A stretch of 57,948 nt of DNA from positions 161,615-219,562 of the forward strand of contig NZ_GG688325.1 of assembly GCF_000156195.1 (NCBI RefSeq), in the 5' to 3' direction. A model generated the notes under the pieces. It worked only from the letters and a program-made list of their open reading frames with translations, did not search any database and was not told the DNA's origin. The position numbers were made by a program, and so were the translations under genes. Positions 18,378-28,378 of this stretch are shown in pieces. Position 1 is the stretch's first letter; every line of letters begins with the position of its first letter. Source of the stretch: Bacteroides finegoldii DSM 17565 (GTDB taxonomy: Bacteria; Bacteroidota; Bacteroidia; Bacteroidales; Bacteroidaceae).

Positions 18378-19943
18378 ATGAGAAAGCTTAAACAAAAAAA
18401 CTTGGTTGCGCTTATGCGGAAGTTCTGCTTGGAAGGCTGCTTCACGGCTCTGTTCATGGCGTTATGCATTAGTGCTTGTTCGGATGATGACGATGATGCG
18501 GTAAAAGCGGTTTTTCCTGAAAAACAAACTGTCAATTGTGTATATGGTGATACAAAAGAGTTGAATTTTGAAACGAATGCCGATTGGCAGTTGACTTCTT
18601 CGGCTACTTGGTGCCGCTTTGTGAATGATGGTCATGAAGATTATTCTTTATCCGGAACTGCCGGAAAGCAGACAGTGACATTGAAGATTACCGATGAAGC
18701 TGTGGCGTTCGATGCACCTACTGTTGCCCGTCTGACTATGATGATAGGAGCGGAGAAGGCAATTATTGCTGATGTGGTGCGCGATAATAAAATGCGTGAA
18801 TTGAAGATCTATGATATGGAAGGCAACGAAATCCATGAGATAGAAGTGGGATATAATAATTATAAGCCCTTTCAGATAAAGGCGAACTTCCGTTTTGCCG
18901 CAACTAACCGGCCGGAATGGTTGGAGATAGCCGGAAATACGATTGTGGGTACTGTAAATGAAATGACAAAAGGGGAAGTTAAGGTGATTGATAGTCCTCA
19001 GTATGCAAAATATATACAAAACGGTACATTGGTTTTTGCCGATGAAGACGGGGGGATGTCTTATTCGTTCCCTTTAGTATATAAAGGTATGGATCCGAAA
19101 AGTATCAAGATAGTTGACTCTAATCCTACTCCTTGGAATTGGGAAGTGTCGTTGGATGGCAAAACATTTACACAAACAAGCAGTTCGGGAACCGGAACTT
19201 CTACTACAACCTCTACTTATAATAAATTTGTACCTTATACCGTGCAAGCTTTGAATGATGAAGTGGTTCCAGTGTATATTCAGAAAGTAGAAGAGTATGG
19301 AACGGTGAAGATGAAAATAGGAGAAGAAGATGGAGTGGACTGGATGAGACTTGAAGATGACGGACAAGGTAATTTGCGGTTGAAAGTGGATCGATCTTCC
19401 GAAGAAAGAGAAGGATATGTGTTGGTATTGCCTAAAGCGTTATATGAAGAAATTAAGGATGAATTATGGGAAAATTTGATAGAAATGGATATGGAAACAG
19501 ACGAACAGGATATCAAATATACTTATCAACAAAGTAATCTATTGATCAATTTTGTGCAGAAAGAGAAAAAGCAGGAGGCGGCACAGGCATTTAAAGTGAC
19601 TTATTTTGATTCCGGGTGGAATACAGTAGAAGCTACTTGTACGAAAGTTACTGATACAGATATAGCAAGTTTGTATCCAGAAGTAAGTGACATTTACACA
19701 ATGGAGTGGCCTTCTGCTCAAGGTGGGGTTACCATTGATCCATTAGAGGGGGATTACGAGACAGAATGGAATTTTAAAGTAATGCGTGATGGAGAAGATA
19801 TAACTTCAGAAGAAATTTGTGAAGGTAATGGTACTTCTTTGAATGCCTTTATTGAAGGTACTTTAACAGAAGAGTTCCATATTTTAATAGAGAAAGACGA
19901 TGTGACAATAAAAGTACTAATTATTACCCCGAATTATAATTAA
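18378..19943 (+). CDS. Accessory surface lipoprotein with BACON-like N-terminal domain
   Basis: A 521-residue protein with a long signal region and lipobox ALCISAC followed by SDDDDD, an acidic tail typical of surface export of Bacteroides lipoproteins. Residues about 45-130 look like an Ig-like/BACON module (LNFETNADWQLTSSATWCRF, KQTVTLKITDEA). The middle and C-terminal parts are beta-rich and unrecognised. It starts 15 bp after the previous gene and belongs to the same transcription unit. Confidence 0.6.
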   Translation: MRKLKQKNLVALMRKFCLEGCFTALFMALCISACSDDDDDAVKAVFPEKQTVNCVYGDTKELNFETNADWQLTSSATWCRFVNDGHEDYSLSGTAGKQTVTLKITDEAVAFDAPTVARLTMMIGAEKAIIADVVRDNKMRELKIYDMEGNEIHEIEVGYNNYKPFQIKANFRFAATNRPEWLEIAGNTIVGTVNEMTKGEVKVIDSPQYAKYIQNGTLVFADEDGGMSYSFPLVYKGMDPKSIKIVDSNPTPWNWEVSLDGKTFTQTSSSGTGTSTTTSTYNKFVPYTVQALNDEVVPVYIQKVEEYGTVKMKIGEEDGVDWMRLEDDGQGNLRLKVDRSSEEREGYVLVLPKALYEEIKDELWENLIEMDMETDEQDIKYTYQQSNLLINFVQKEKKQEAAQAFKVTYFDSGWNTVEATCTKVTDTDIASLYPEVSDIYTMEWPSAQGGVTIDPLEGDYETEWNFKVMRDGEDITSEEICEGNGTSLNAFIEGTLTEEFHILIEKDDVTIKVLIITPNYN

Positions 19944-19954
19944 TCATTGAATAA

Positions 19955-22663
19955 ATGAATAAGAAACTATATTCCATATTATTCTTTGTTCCCCTTATTG
20001 TCTGTTTATTGGCAATGACGGTGGTAACAGGATGCTCTGATGATGACGAACCGTTGCAGTCCACTTATGGATATGTGCAGTTCAGATTATTAAAGAGTGC
20101 ATCCATGGACAAAGGAACGACAACGCGTGCTGTGACCGATAAGTTGGATAAGCTGAACGATGCACAGAAAGTGAAAGTTGTCATGCAATACAATGGTTCA
20201 ACTATTACTCAGACTTTGCTATTGAATGCATACAATGCGGAAAATGCAGAATTCGGACTCCGTAGTGATAAGTTGAAGTTGCTTACAGGAACCTATACTG
20301 TTATTGGTTACTACTTGTATGATAAGTTGGACAATGTATTATATGCAGGACCAGCCGGGGAGAATAATGCCTTTGCGATTGTTTCCGACGGTCTGCATAC
20401 ACAGAATTTGAGTGTAGATGCGGTGGCACGAGGCATGGTGACATTCAAACTGGTGAAAGACTTTGTGAAGACCCGTGCAACAGGGGAAGAAGCTTATCCG
20501 TTGAGCAATATCCTGGCAATAGATATTACTGTGAAAAACCTTTTCACTCAGGAATTGACTACGATAAAAAGCATTCGGGTGAAATACGTAGAAGACTTTA
20601 CCGATAAACCTGCAGAAGACTATGTCGATGCTGATAGAAACCAGGAGACTTCCTATATGGAATGTGATACGGTGGCATGGCTGAAAGCCGGTACTTATCA
20701 GATAAGTAGTTATACAACCTATTCGGATAAAAAGGCTAAGAACGTATTGGAAGTAGCCACCGTGCAGACATCCAAATCGTTTGTCGTGAAAGACAATGAA
20801 GTGACAAAGGATGCTGAAGTCCCTGTCCGTCTTGACGAAACAGCCGAATACATCAAAGACTATATAGCACTGAAAGCTATCTGGACAAAGATGGATGGTC
20901 AGAACTGGAAGTATTACGGAGAATCCTCACCGATGGGAGCCAATTGGAATTTCAATAAGGACATTGACTTGTGGGGAAATCAACCCGGCGTGCAGTTGTT
21001 GGATAACGGGCGTGTAGCTCTTTTATCTCTTGCCGGCTTCGGTGCTAAAGGAGTGGTACCCGATGAAATCGGTCAACTTACCGAATTAAGAATCTTATCA
21101 TTGGGAACACATGATGAAAAGCTGGGAGGACGTTTGTTCGACAACTATTCCGTCAACATGAGCGAAGAACAGCGGAAAGCAATGAGAATGGACTATGATA
21201 CGAAATTCCTTTCAAAAGACGCCCGGGAGGATTTGTCCGGTATTCTACGCAAAGGAATCAACGACAATCCGAAGATGAAGCCCATCAAGAGCAGCCGTAT
21301 TTCTACGAAAGATGTGCAGTTTGGTGTTTTGACGAACGGAATCACCGGTGTATCCAAAGCCCTCATGAGGCTGACAAAACTGGAACAATTCTTTATAGCC
21401 AACTCACCTATCCGCAGTGACGGTTTCTTTGTTGAGGTAAAGCCTGATTCTCCTTATTATGAAGAACAGGATGAGTGGAAATGGGAGGATATGACCACCT
21501 TGACGGATATAGAAATCTACAACTGTCCTAATTTGGAAACGCTTCCAGTGAAGATGTTGAAGAACTTACCTGAATTGGTCTCACTCAATGTGGCGCGTAA
21601 TCCGGGTATTTACGCTGAAGATAGAGATGTGTTGAAAGAGAACTGGGAAGAGATTATCGGAGACGATTCAAAGTGTGCGGATAAGATTCAATTGTTATAT
21701 CTGGGATATAATAAATTGAAAGAATTTCCTGAATATGACCTTCTGAAAAAGATGAAAAAATTGTCATTGCTGGATTGTACCAACAATGAGATTGAAACAT
21801 TGCATCCTTTCGGTAAGGAAGTCAAACTGATGAAAGTATATCTGGATAATAATAAAATAACAAAGATTCCGAGTGTTGAGGAAGACAACGGATTGAAATA
21901 TTTCTTTGGGTGGAATGATGTGGAGAATTTTAGCTGTTCAAATAATCTGCTGACCGAAGTGCCTAATATTTTCAATGCCAAGTCTGATTTTGTAATGGGA
22001 ACAGTCGATTTCTCCAACAATCTGATCGATAAGTTTGAAGATGGCGAGGATCACCGGGGCATCAATGCTTCTACTGTAAATCTGCACCACAACAAATTTA
22101 AGGTATTCCCTAAACTTCTGTTTGAGAAAGAATCACCGATGCAGACACTGAATCTTTCCTCCAACGGTATGACAACCATTCCTAAAGGGGCATTGAAAGG
22201 AAAAACATCTTTGGAGTATCTCACAAGTCTTGACTTGACTTATAATAAGTTGAGTTCGCTGACTGATGATTTTTATGTGATTAATATGCCGGTATTGTAC
22301 GGATTGGATTTGAGTTACAATCAATTCTCCAAATTCCCGACCCAACCGCTGTCAATCAATTATCTGGTGGTATTCGGTATCAGACATCAACGTGACGATA
22401 ACGGCAACCGGACATTGCGGGAGTGGCCTACGGGACTTTATAAGAATCCGAGCCTTAAAGCCTTCTATATCGGCTCCAATGACTTGCGTAAAATTGACGA
22501 TACCATTTCGCCGACTATCTTGATGTTCGAAATCAAGGATAATCCCAATATTTCGATTGACATAAGCGATGTATGCCCTTATATCAAAGCCGGACGGTAT
22601 ACGTTGGTTTACGATAAGTCGCAGGATATCCGTGGTTGCGATGCGCTTGATCTGGGTAAATAA
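19955..22663 (+). CDS. Leucine-rich-repeat surface lipoprotein with DUF4458-like N-terminus
   Basis: A 902-residue lipoprotein (lipobox VVTGC, then SDDDE). Residues about 35-300 form beta-rich domains of the DUF4458 kind (YGYVQFRLLKSAS, LKLLTGTYTVIGYYLY). From about residue 360 to the end there are irregular leucine-rich repeats: LTELRILSLGTH, LVSLNVARNPGI, IQLLYLGYNKLKEFPEY, YLTSLDLTYNKLSSL, LYGLDLSYNQFSKFP. LRR surfaces usually bind proteins or peptides. It lies between the SusCD accessory lipoproteins and a second LRR lipoprotein, so a role in substrate capture or protein contact is likely but unproven. Confidence 0.75.
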   Translation: MNKKLYSILFFVPLIVCLLAMTVVTGCSDDDEPLQSTYGYVQFRLLKSASMDKGTTTRAVTDKLDKLNDAQKVKVVMQYNGSTITQTLLLNAYNAENAEFGLRSDKLKLLTGTYTVIGYYLYDKLDNVLYAGPAGENNAFAIVSDGLHTQNLSVDAVARGMVTFKLVKDFVKTRATGEEAYPLSNILAIDITVKNLFTQELTTIKSIRVKYVEDFTDKPAEDYVDADRNQETSYMECDTVAWLKAGTYQISSYTTYSDKKAKNVLEVATVQTSKSFVVKDNEVTKDAEVPVRLDETAEYIKDYIALKAIWTKMDGQNWKYYGESSPMGANWNFNKDIDLWGNQPGVQLLDNGRVALLSLAGFGAKGVVPDEIGQLTELRILSLGTHDEKLGGRLFDNYSVNMSEEQRKAMRMDYDTKFLSKDAREDLSGILRKGINDNPKMKPIKSSRISTKDVQFGVLTNGITGVSKALMRLTKLEQFFIANSPIRSDGFFVEVKPDSPYYEEQDEWKWEDMTTLTDIEIYNCPNLETLPVKMLKNLPELVSLNVARNPGIYAEDRDVLKENWEEIIGDDSKCADKIQLLYLGYNKLKEFPEYDLLKKMKKLSLLDCTNNEIETLHPFGKEVKLMKVYLDNNKITKIPSVEEDNGLKYFFGWNDVENFSCSNNLLTEVPNIFNAKSDFVMGTVDFSNNLIDKFEDGEDHRGINASTVNLHHNKFKVFPKLLFEKESPMQTLNLSSNGMTTIPKGALKGKTSLEYLTSLDLTYNKLSSLTDDFYVINMPVLYGLDLSYNQFSKFPTQPLSINYLVVFGIRHQRDDNGNRTLREWPTGLYKNPSLKAFYIGSNDLRKIDDTISPTILMFEIKDNPNISIDISDVCPYIKAGRYTLVYDKSQDIRGCDALDLGK

Positions 22664-22683
22664 CAATATAGAATAAAATATCA

Positions 22684-24396
22684 ATGAAATATTTAGTAAA
22701 AATAGCATTAGGATTATTCGTTTACATGGCTGCTGTGGCATCATGTAAAGATGATGACGATAGTGGTATTACCGGATTCTCTATAGATAAGGAAGATATC
22801 ACGATGGGTGCTGACGGTGGCAAGGATAGGGTCAACGTCTTATCGGGAGGCGAATGGGTGGCCAGTGCGTCGGAACCTTGGGTAAATATCTCTCCTGCCA
22901 ATGGTTCCGGGGTTACCGAGTGTACAGTTTCTATTGATTCGACCTTGATTAATGGGATGCGTGAAGCGGAAATCCGCTTTATCCCACGTGGGCAGGCACC
23001 GTGTGTCATGACAGTGCATCAGACCGGTTATGGTAAGATGATTTATATCGAACAGCCGGATGTGGAAATCAAAGCCTCGGACAATTATGATAAACGCTAT
23101 TTTGATGTGACCGTCACCACAAACGTCGCATTCAAAATGAATACGGTATATGATGTCGTACCGGAGAAACAGTGGATTACTTTGCCTAAAGACCCTACTG
23201 TTGATTTGGACCGTGGTTCTCGTCCGCGCACTACTAAAATCCGTGTGGAATGGATGATGAACCCGGATTTCGATATTCGTACGGCTAAAATTCATTTCAC
23301 ACCCCAAAAGGCCGATGATCAACTGGAACAGCCTGCCGTGGTGACAGTCACTCAGAAGGCTTCACCGAGGATTGAAGATAACCGTTCGGGCGACTCATTG
23401 GCATTGCTCACTATCAGGGAACGTCTGGAAGTAGGTAATAACTGGAATCCGGGAGAAAATATGAGGTATTGGGACAATGTCGTATTGTGGGAAGAAGATG
23501 ACAAGGATCTTCCGAAAGGGGAAAATGTCGTGGGACGCGTTCGCTCCGCTACTTTCAATATGATTAATACCAAAGAATCCATTCCGCAGGAAGTGCATTA
23601 CCTGACGTATCTGGAGAGTCTGACTTTCTTCGGCAACACGAATACGGCAACTAAGAGCATTACGTTGGAAGCGGATGTATGCAGTAATTTAAAGTATCTG
23701 AAGTCATTGACTGTCAGCGCTTACGGGCTGATAGCGCTTTCGGACGATTTTGTCCAACTAGGCGATCGGCTCGAGACGTTGGACTTAAGTAGTAACAACT
23801 TTAATTCCGTACCTGCAGTTATAACGAAAGAGAACTTCCCGAAACTGAAGTCGCTTAACTTGACTGGCAACAGAAGATCGGTTCTTTCCGACCTTAGAGA
23901 AGCCAAGGATAGCAGCAAGTATCCGGATGGTATCGGTCTGTTCTTTAATACGAAAGAGGATAATACGCTTCGCAGATTATTCCTGTGGGATAATCTGGAA
24001 GAGTTAAGATTGTCTTACAATTTTATTGAAGGTACATTGCCCGACTTTAAAATAGGAGAGGAAGGAGTGACCGGTTACTCACAGGACGATGTGGATGCAT
24101 TTGGCGGTGATACCATTCAATATCTGGTAAACGAAGGTGTCAACATTCCCAAAATCCTTCCGAAGATGAAACGGCTTAGTGTCAACCTGAACTTCTTTAC
24201 CGGCAATCTGCCCGACTGGATGTTGTATCATCCTCATCTGATAGATTGGGATCCGGAGATATTGATCTACAACCAGATGGAAAAAGGATTGAATTCGGAA
24301 GGAAAAATGGTAAGGTTTGATAACGAACCGTCTACATTCGACGCGTATTTTAAAGCCTTCCCTAAATTCAAGGAAAAATATGAACTCAAAGAATAG
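22684..24396 (+). CDS. BACON- and leucine-rich-repeat surface lipoprotein
   Basis: A 570-residue lipoprotein (signal to VASC, then KDDDDS). Two BACON-type Ig modules occupy about 25-225, with the motif GGEWVASASEPWVNISPANG and VTVTQKAS at the end of the second. Leucine-rich repeats follow (LETLDLSSNNFNSVP, LKSLNLTGNRRS, LEELRLSYNFIEGTLPDF). BACON domains are thought to bind mucin or glycans, and LRRs proteins. It starts 20 bp after the first LRR gene and 3 bp before the subtilase gene, so the three are probably co-expressed. Confidence 0.75.
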   Translation: MKYLVKIALGLFVYMAAVASCKDDDDSGITGFSIDKEDITMGADGGKDRVNVLSGGEWVASASEPWVNISPANGSGVTECTVSIDSTLINGMREAEIRFIPRGQAPCVMTVHQTGYGKMIYIEQPDVEIKASDNYDKRYFDVTVTTNVAFKMNTVYDVVPEKQWITLPKDPTVDLDRGSRPRTTKIRVEWMMNPDFDIRTAKIHFTPQKADDQLEQPAVVTVTQKASPRIEDNRSGDSLALLTIRERLEVGNNWNPGENMRYWDNVVLWEEDDKDLPKGENVVGRVRSATFNMINTKESIPQEVHYLTYLESLTFFGNTNTATKSITLEADVCSNLKYLKSLTVSAYGLIALSDDFVQLGDRLETLDLSSNNFNSVPAVITKENFPKLKSLNLTGNRRSVLSDLREAKDSSKYPDGIGLFFNTKEDNTLRRLFLWDNLEELRLSYNFIEGTLPDFKIGEEGVTGYSQDDVDAFGGDTIQYLVNEGVNIPKILPKMKRLSVNLNFFTGNLPDWMLYHPHLIDWDPEILIYNQMEKGLNSEGKMVRFDNEPSTFDAYFKAFPKFKEKYELKE

Positions 24397-24399
24397 GAT

Positions 24400-26460
24400 A
24401 TGAAGAGAATATATATTTATGTAATAACAGCGTTTGCATTGCTGGCGGGAGCTTGTAGTGACAACAACCTGAACGATGACGCTCCGGTGGTTCCCGCTAC
24501 TCCGGACATAGTGATACCGGAAGGAGCTGCCGAAGGGGAGTTATTGATTAAGTTCGTTCCCGAAATGACTGAAATTCTCGACCGCACGATGAAAACACGT
24601 GCGGCGGGAGCCTCCACCCGGTCGGGCATTCCCTCAACGGACGAGGTGCTCTCTATCTTGGGAGCGTATGACTTTGAACGCGTTTTTCCAGTTGATTCGC
24701 GCACCGAAGAAAAGAGCCGTGAGGCGGGATTGCATCTTTGGTATCTGGTACGTTTTGATAAAAATACGGATTTGAAGGAGGCTATGGAAAGATTGTCAGG
24801 TTTGGGTGAGATTTCCAAACTCCAGATAAATCCTGCCATTCAGCGTGCCTATAATCCCAAGAAGAAACCTGTTCCGGTGTCGGAAGCAGCCCTTAACAGG
24901 ATGAGAACCCGCGCGGCAGCAGACAATGGTTTCAAGTTCAATGATGCTTTGTTACCGCACCAATGGGGATACATCAACCGTGGAGCGTATGACTTTGCAA
25001 CAGAGAAGGCTCCTGCTATTGTTGGCTCCGACGTTAATTGTGAGGAAGCATGGGAACTGTGTACGGGTGATCCGGAAATCATTGTTGCCGTGCTTGATGA
25101 AGGAGTTATGTATACTCATGAAGATTTGACGGATAATATGTGGGTGAATGAAAAGGAACAGGTTGGTTCTGACCAGGATAATGACGGCAATGGTTATAAG
25201 GGTGACCGTTATGGTTACAATTTCGTGAAAGATAACGGGAATATCAGTTGGCAAGCTGCCGAAGATACCGGTCACGGCACGCATGTGGCGGGAACGATTG
25301 CTGCCGTGAATGGTAATAATATAGGAGTCTGTGGCATTGCCGGAGGAAACGGAACCAAAGGGGGAGTACGGATTATGTCCTGCCAGGTTTTCGATGGCGA
25401 TGGTCAGGTGAGGATGGTTAATGAGGCAAGAGCTATCAAATATGCGGCCGACAACGGTGCTGTAATCCTTCAATGCAGTTGGGGGTACAATTCTGCTTAT
25501 TCCAATCCGATGCTAGGATATGTGCCTGGTCCTGCCACAGACGAAGAATGGGCAAAAAGTTATCCTTTGGAAAAAGAAGCGTTGGACTACTTTATTCATA
25601 ACGCGGGTTCTCCTAATGGGGTAATTGAAGGCGGACTGGCTATTTTTGCTTCCGGTAATGAATATTCGTATATGTCTTCCTATCCGGCAGCTTACGAGGG
25701 ATGTATTTCGGTAGCTTCGATCGCAGCCGATTACACACCGTCGTCCTTCAGCAACTATGGTGCGGAAGTGGATTTCTGTGCTCCGGGCGGTGACAGTGAA
25801 TATCATTGCGTCCCGGGAAAAGATACTGATGGTAATGATGTGAGCATTGACCAGGGAATGATTCTCTCTACGTTGGTAGTGGAAGGCAAACAAGCCTACG
25901 GATATAATGAGGGTACGTCGATGGCTTGTCCTCATGTATCGGGAGTGGCTGCATTAGGCTTGTCGTATGCTTTGCAGCAACGCCGCCACTTCAAAGCACA
26001 GGAGTTTATAAATTTGATGAAGCAGACAGCGAGAGAGGTGGATTCATATTACAAAGGCTATAAGACCTATTATTATTTGCATAACTCTCCGGGATGGTCG
26101 GCAACAAAAATGGATCTGCCTTCTTACAGGGGTAAAATGGGTAAGCTGGTCGATGCCGGTGCTTTGCTGCGTGCTATTGCCGGAAGCGGGTCGGATATGA
26201 AAATACCGAATCTGTATGTAGGAACCGGCAAAACCGTGAAAATAGATCTGAGACGTTATTTCTTGAATGGGGAAGAATTGACATACGAATGTACTATTAA
26301 CGATACGTCGAAGGCTGTTGCTACTTTTGAAGGTACTGTAATGACTGTAAAAGGGGTTGTTACGGGCATGACAAACGCCACATTGAAAACAAGCGGCGGT
26401 AAGGAACAATCCTTCACCATTACTATCCGCAATAATGCGAATGATAATGGATGGATGTAA
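24400..26460 (+). CDS. Surface-anchored subtilisin-family (S8) serine protease
   Basis: A 686-residue lipoprotein (lipobox LLAGAC) with an N-terminal pro-domain (EGELLIKFVPEMTE to about residue 150). The S8 catalytic domain shows all three active-site motifs: VAVLDEGVMYTHEDL (Asp), GHGTHVAGTIAAVNGNN (His) and GTSMACPHVSGVAAL (Ser), so it should be active. A C-terminal beta domain of about 90 residues follows (NLYVGTGKTVKIDLRRYF). As a lipoprotein beside SusCD and LRR proteins, it probably cuts proteins at the cell surface to feed the transporter. Confidence 0.9.
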   Translation: MKRIYIYVITAFALLAGACSDNNLNDDAPVVPATPDIVIPEGAAEGELLIKFVPEMTEILDRTMKTRAAGASTRSGIPSTDEVLSILGAYDFERVFPVDSRTEEKSREAGLHLWYLVRFDKNTDLKEAMERLSGLGEISKLQINPAIQRAYNPKKKPVPVSEAALNRMRTRAAADNGFKFNDALLPHQWGYINRGAYDFATEKAPAIVGSDVNCEEAWELCTGDPEIIVAVLDEGVMYTHEDLTDNMWVNEKEQVGSDQDNDGNGYKGDRYGYNFVKDNGNISWQAAEDTGHGTHVAGTIAAVNGNNIGVCGIAGGNGTKGGVRIMSCQVFDGDGQVRMVNEARAIKYAADNGAVILQCSWGYNSAYSNPMLGYVPGPATDEEWAKSYPLEKEALDYFIHNAGSPNGVIEGGLAIFASGNEYSYMSSYPAAYEGCISVASIAADYTPSSFSNYGAEVDFCAPGGDSEYHCVPGKDTDGNDVSIDQGMILSTLVVEGKQAYGYNEGTSMACPHVSGVAALGLSYALQQRRHFKAQEFINLMKQTAREVDSYYKGYKTYYYLHNSPGWSATKMDLPSYRGKMGKLVDAGALLRAIAGSGSDMKIPNLYVGTGKTVKIDLRRYFLNGEELTYECTINDTSKAVATFEGTVMTVKGVVTGMTNATLKTSGGKEQSFTITIRNNANDNGWM

Positions 26461-26477
26461 TTGGGTTTGACAGATAG

Positions 26478-27284
26478 ATGAACAGGAAACGGAGATATTG
26501 TTGGCTTTACTGGCTGATAGCCTTTTCTCCTGCACATTATATGGGTGCACAGGGAGTTGGCTATCAGTCTGTAGCAGTCGATTCGTTGGTCAATCCTCCT
26601 TTACTGGAAGAGGGCGGACAAGTATTTTGCTTCGATTCTCTCCATATGCATATCGGTAATATACCTGATACCGATGCACCCCGGGTCTGCACATTCCCGT
26701 TCCGCAATATCAGTGGCAGGGAGGTACGGATTACGAAAATTAGCACTTCGTGCGGGTGTACGGCAGCGGCATTCAGTTCGGAAACTCTTGTCCCGGGAAC
26801 GGAAAGTACGGTGACGTTGGTATATGATCCCAAGAACCGTATCGGAACAGTAGAAACCTATGCATTTGTGTATACGGATGTATCGGATAAACATCCGGTA
26901 GCCCGTCTGGTGCTGACGGGTGAAGTGATCTGTTCTGACGAGTGGAGCTATCTTCCTGTCGTGGTGGGAGTGCTGCGCATGAAACGCAAACAGGTCGTCT
27001 TTTCGGAAATGACCTCCGGCATTCGTCCTTCAGAACGTATTTTGTGCGCCAATACCGGAAAGAAACCTTTGAAGCTTTCTGCACGGATGCTTCCCCTGTA
27101 TGCTGCTTTTCATACGGAACCGGCAGTTATACAGCCGGGACAGGAAGCGGACGTGGTAATCACGGTAGATGGTAGTAAATTATCTGATATTCCGGACAGC
27201 AGATTGCAGTTCAATTTTCTTGTTGAAGGAGTTGATGCACCGGTAACGGATCGCTTAGTCAAAGTAACTGTCAAACGTTTGTAA
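26478..27284 (+). CDS. DUF1573 domain protein, probably secreted
   Basis: A 268-residue protein with an N-terminal hydrophobic signal (WLYWLIAFSPAHYMGAQG). The central segment is the DUF1573 (ASPM-SPD-2-Hydin-like) Ig fold: FPFRNISGREVRITKISTS, CGCTAAAFSSETLVPG, STVTLVYDPKNRIGTVE. Such domains are common in exported Bacteroidetes proteins and their function is not settled. It starts 17 bp after the protease stop and is likely in the same operon. Confidence 0.75.
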   Translation: MNRKRRYCWLYWLIAFSPAHYMGAQGVGYQSVAVDSLVNPPLLEEGGQVFCFDSLHMHIGNIPDTDAPRVCTFPFRNISGREVRITKISTSCGCTAAAFSSETLVPGTESTVTLVYDPKNRIGTVETYAFVYTDVSDKHPVARLVLTGEVICSDEWSYLPVVVGVLRMKRKQVVFSEMTSGIRPSERILCANTGKKPLKLSARMLPLYAAFHTEPAVIQPGQEADVVITVDGSKLSDIPDSRLQFNFLVEGVDAPVTDRLVKVTVKRL

Positions 27285-27318
27285 TAATATTTTTGATTAA
27301 CATTTTAAAAACTATAAT

Positions 27319-27801
27319 ATGAGAATTCTTTTCAGAATAATACCGTTATGTATGCTCTTGCTTGGCTTTGTGGCCTGTGATGATGAAGATGAGGCAAAGG
27401 TGGAAACACTGGAAGTGACTCCCGCCAATCTGAACGGTACCTGGCAATTAGTGGAATGGAACGGAGAGTCCCTTGCAGAAGGTACTTATTGCTATATAAC
27501 TTTTGTCCGCAGAGATAAAACTTTTCAGATGTATCAGAAATTTGATAGCATGTATGCCCGTTTCTTCAGCGGGACATTCGAAATTGAAAAAGATGATGAT
27601 CTGGGATATATTGTGAGTGGTAAGTATGATTACAGTTTGGGTGGTCGTTGGAACAATTCATATGTCGTAACAGATCTTTTACCTTCGGGTTCTATGATTT
27701 GGACTGTGAAAGATGATATGGGAGATGTGTCTAAGTATGTACGCTGTGACGGAGTTCCTTCTGATATTGTAGAAGAAACTGAAGTTGATACGGGTAATTA
27801 A
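27319..27801 (+). CDS. Small lipocalin-like lipoprotein
   Basis: A 160-residue lipoprotein (lipobox GFVAC, acidic DDEDEAK). The start of the mature domain, NLNGTWQLVEWNGESL, followed by beta strands (TYCYITFVRRDKTFQMYQ, FSGTFEIEKDD, GYIVSGKYDYSLGG), is typical of Bacteroides lipocalin-like proteins. It is the last gene of the SusCD block. A ligand cannot be predicted. Confidence 0.7.
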   Translation: MRILFRIIPLCMLLLGFVACDDEDEAKVETLEVTPANLNGTWQLVEWNGESLAEGTYCYITFVRRDKTFQMYQKFDSMYARFFSGTFEIEKDDDLGYIVSGKYDYSLGGRWNNSYVVTDLLPSGSMIWTVKDDMGDVSKYVRCDGVPSDIVEETEVDTGN

Positions 27802-27843
27802 ATCTGATAATACCGGTCATGTCATAAAAAAAGTCATGAATTA

Positions 27844-27875
27844 TTTGGAAATAAGATAAAGGGTTTCTATCTTTG
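27844..27875 (+). promoter_or_regulatory. perR promoter
   Basis: TTTG at 27844-27847 and TATCTTTG at 27868-27875 are 20 bp apart, a full match to the Bacteroides promoter pattern. The ATG is 50 bp downstream, leaving room for an operator; PerR-type autoregulation is possible. Confidence 0.7.
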
Positions 27876-27924
27876 CATTAGATTTATAGTTGTAATGAAT
27901 ACAAGTTTGGAAAGGAAGGGATAA

Positions 27925-28356
27925 ATGATGAAACCATACGAACGATTATTAGATCATAATATCAAACCATCAGTACAGCGCATTGCCATTATGCAATACT
28001 TGATGGAATATCCCGTCCATCCATCGGCGGATGATATTTACACCGCATTGTCTCCATCTATGCCTACGCTTTCAAAAACTACGGTTTATAATACTTTGAA
28101 ACTGTTTTCGGAGCAGGGAGCGGCACAGATGCTCACAATTGATGAAAAAAATACTAATTTTGATGCGGATACTTCTCTCCATTCTCATTTCCTTTGCAAA
28201 TGTTGCGGACATATTTATGATTTGCAATGTCCCGAAGCGGTGAAAGATGTGGAAAGTATGGAAATGGAGGGGCATCAGGTAGCGGAAGTTCATTATTATT
28301 ATAAAGGTATTTGCAAGAATTGCTTAAGTAAAGATAAAGAAACACGTATTGACTAA
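27925..28356 (+). CDS. perR: PerR-like Fur-family peroxide-sensing repressor
   Basis: A 143-residue regulator with the Fur-type winged helix (PSVQRIAIMQYLMEYPVHPSA, TLSKTTVYNTLKLF). The metal-binding half has HSHFLCKCCGHIYDL and CKNC, giving two CxxC zinc ligands. The Asp in GHIYDL, where Fur proteins usually have Glu, favours PerR over Fur. By family knowledge metal-catalysed His oxidation by peroxide releases it from DNA. It sits 22 bp upstream of a rubrerythrin gene, a classic PerR target. Confidence 0.85.
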   Translation: MMKPYERLLDHNIKPSVQRIAIMQYLMEYPVHPSADDIYTALSPSMPTLSKTTVYNTLKLFSEQGAAQMLTIDEKNTNFDADTSLHSHFLCKCCGHIYDLQCPEAVKDVESMEMEGHQVAEVHYYYKGICKNCLSKDKETRID

Positions 28357-28378
28357 TTAATTTAAAATTGAGAAGAAA

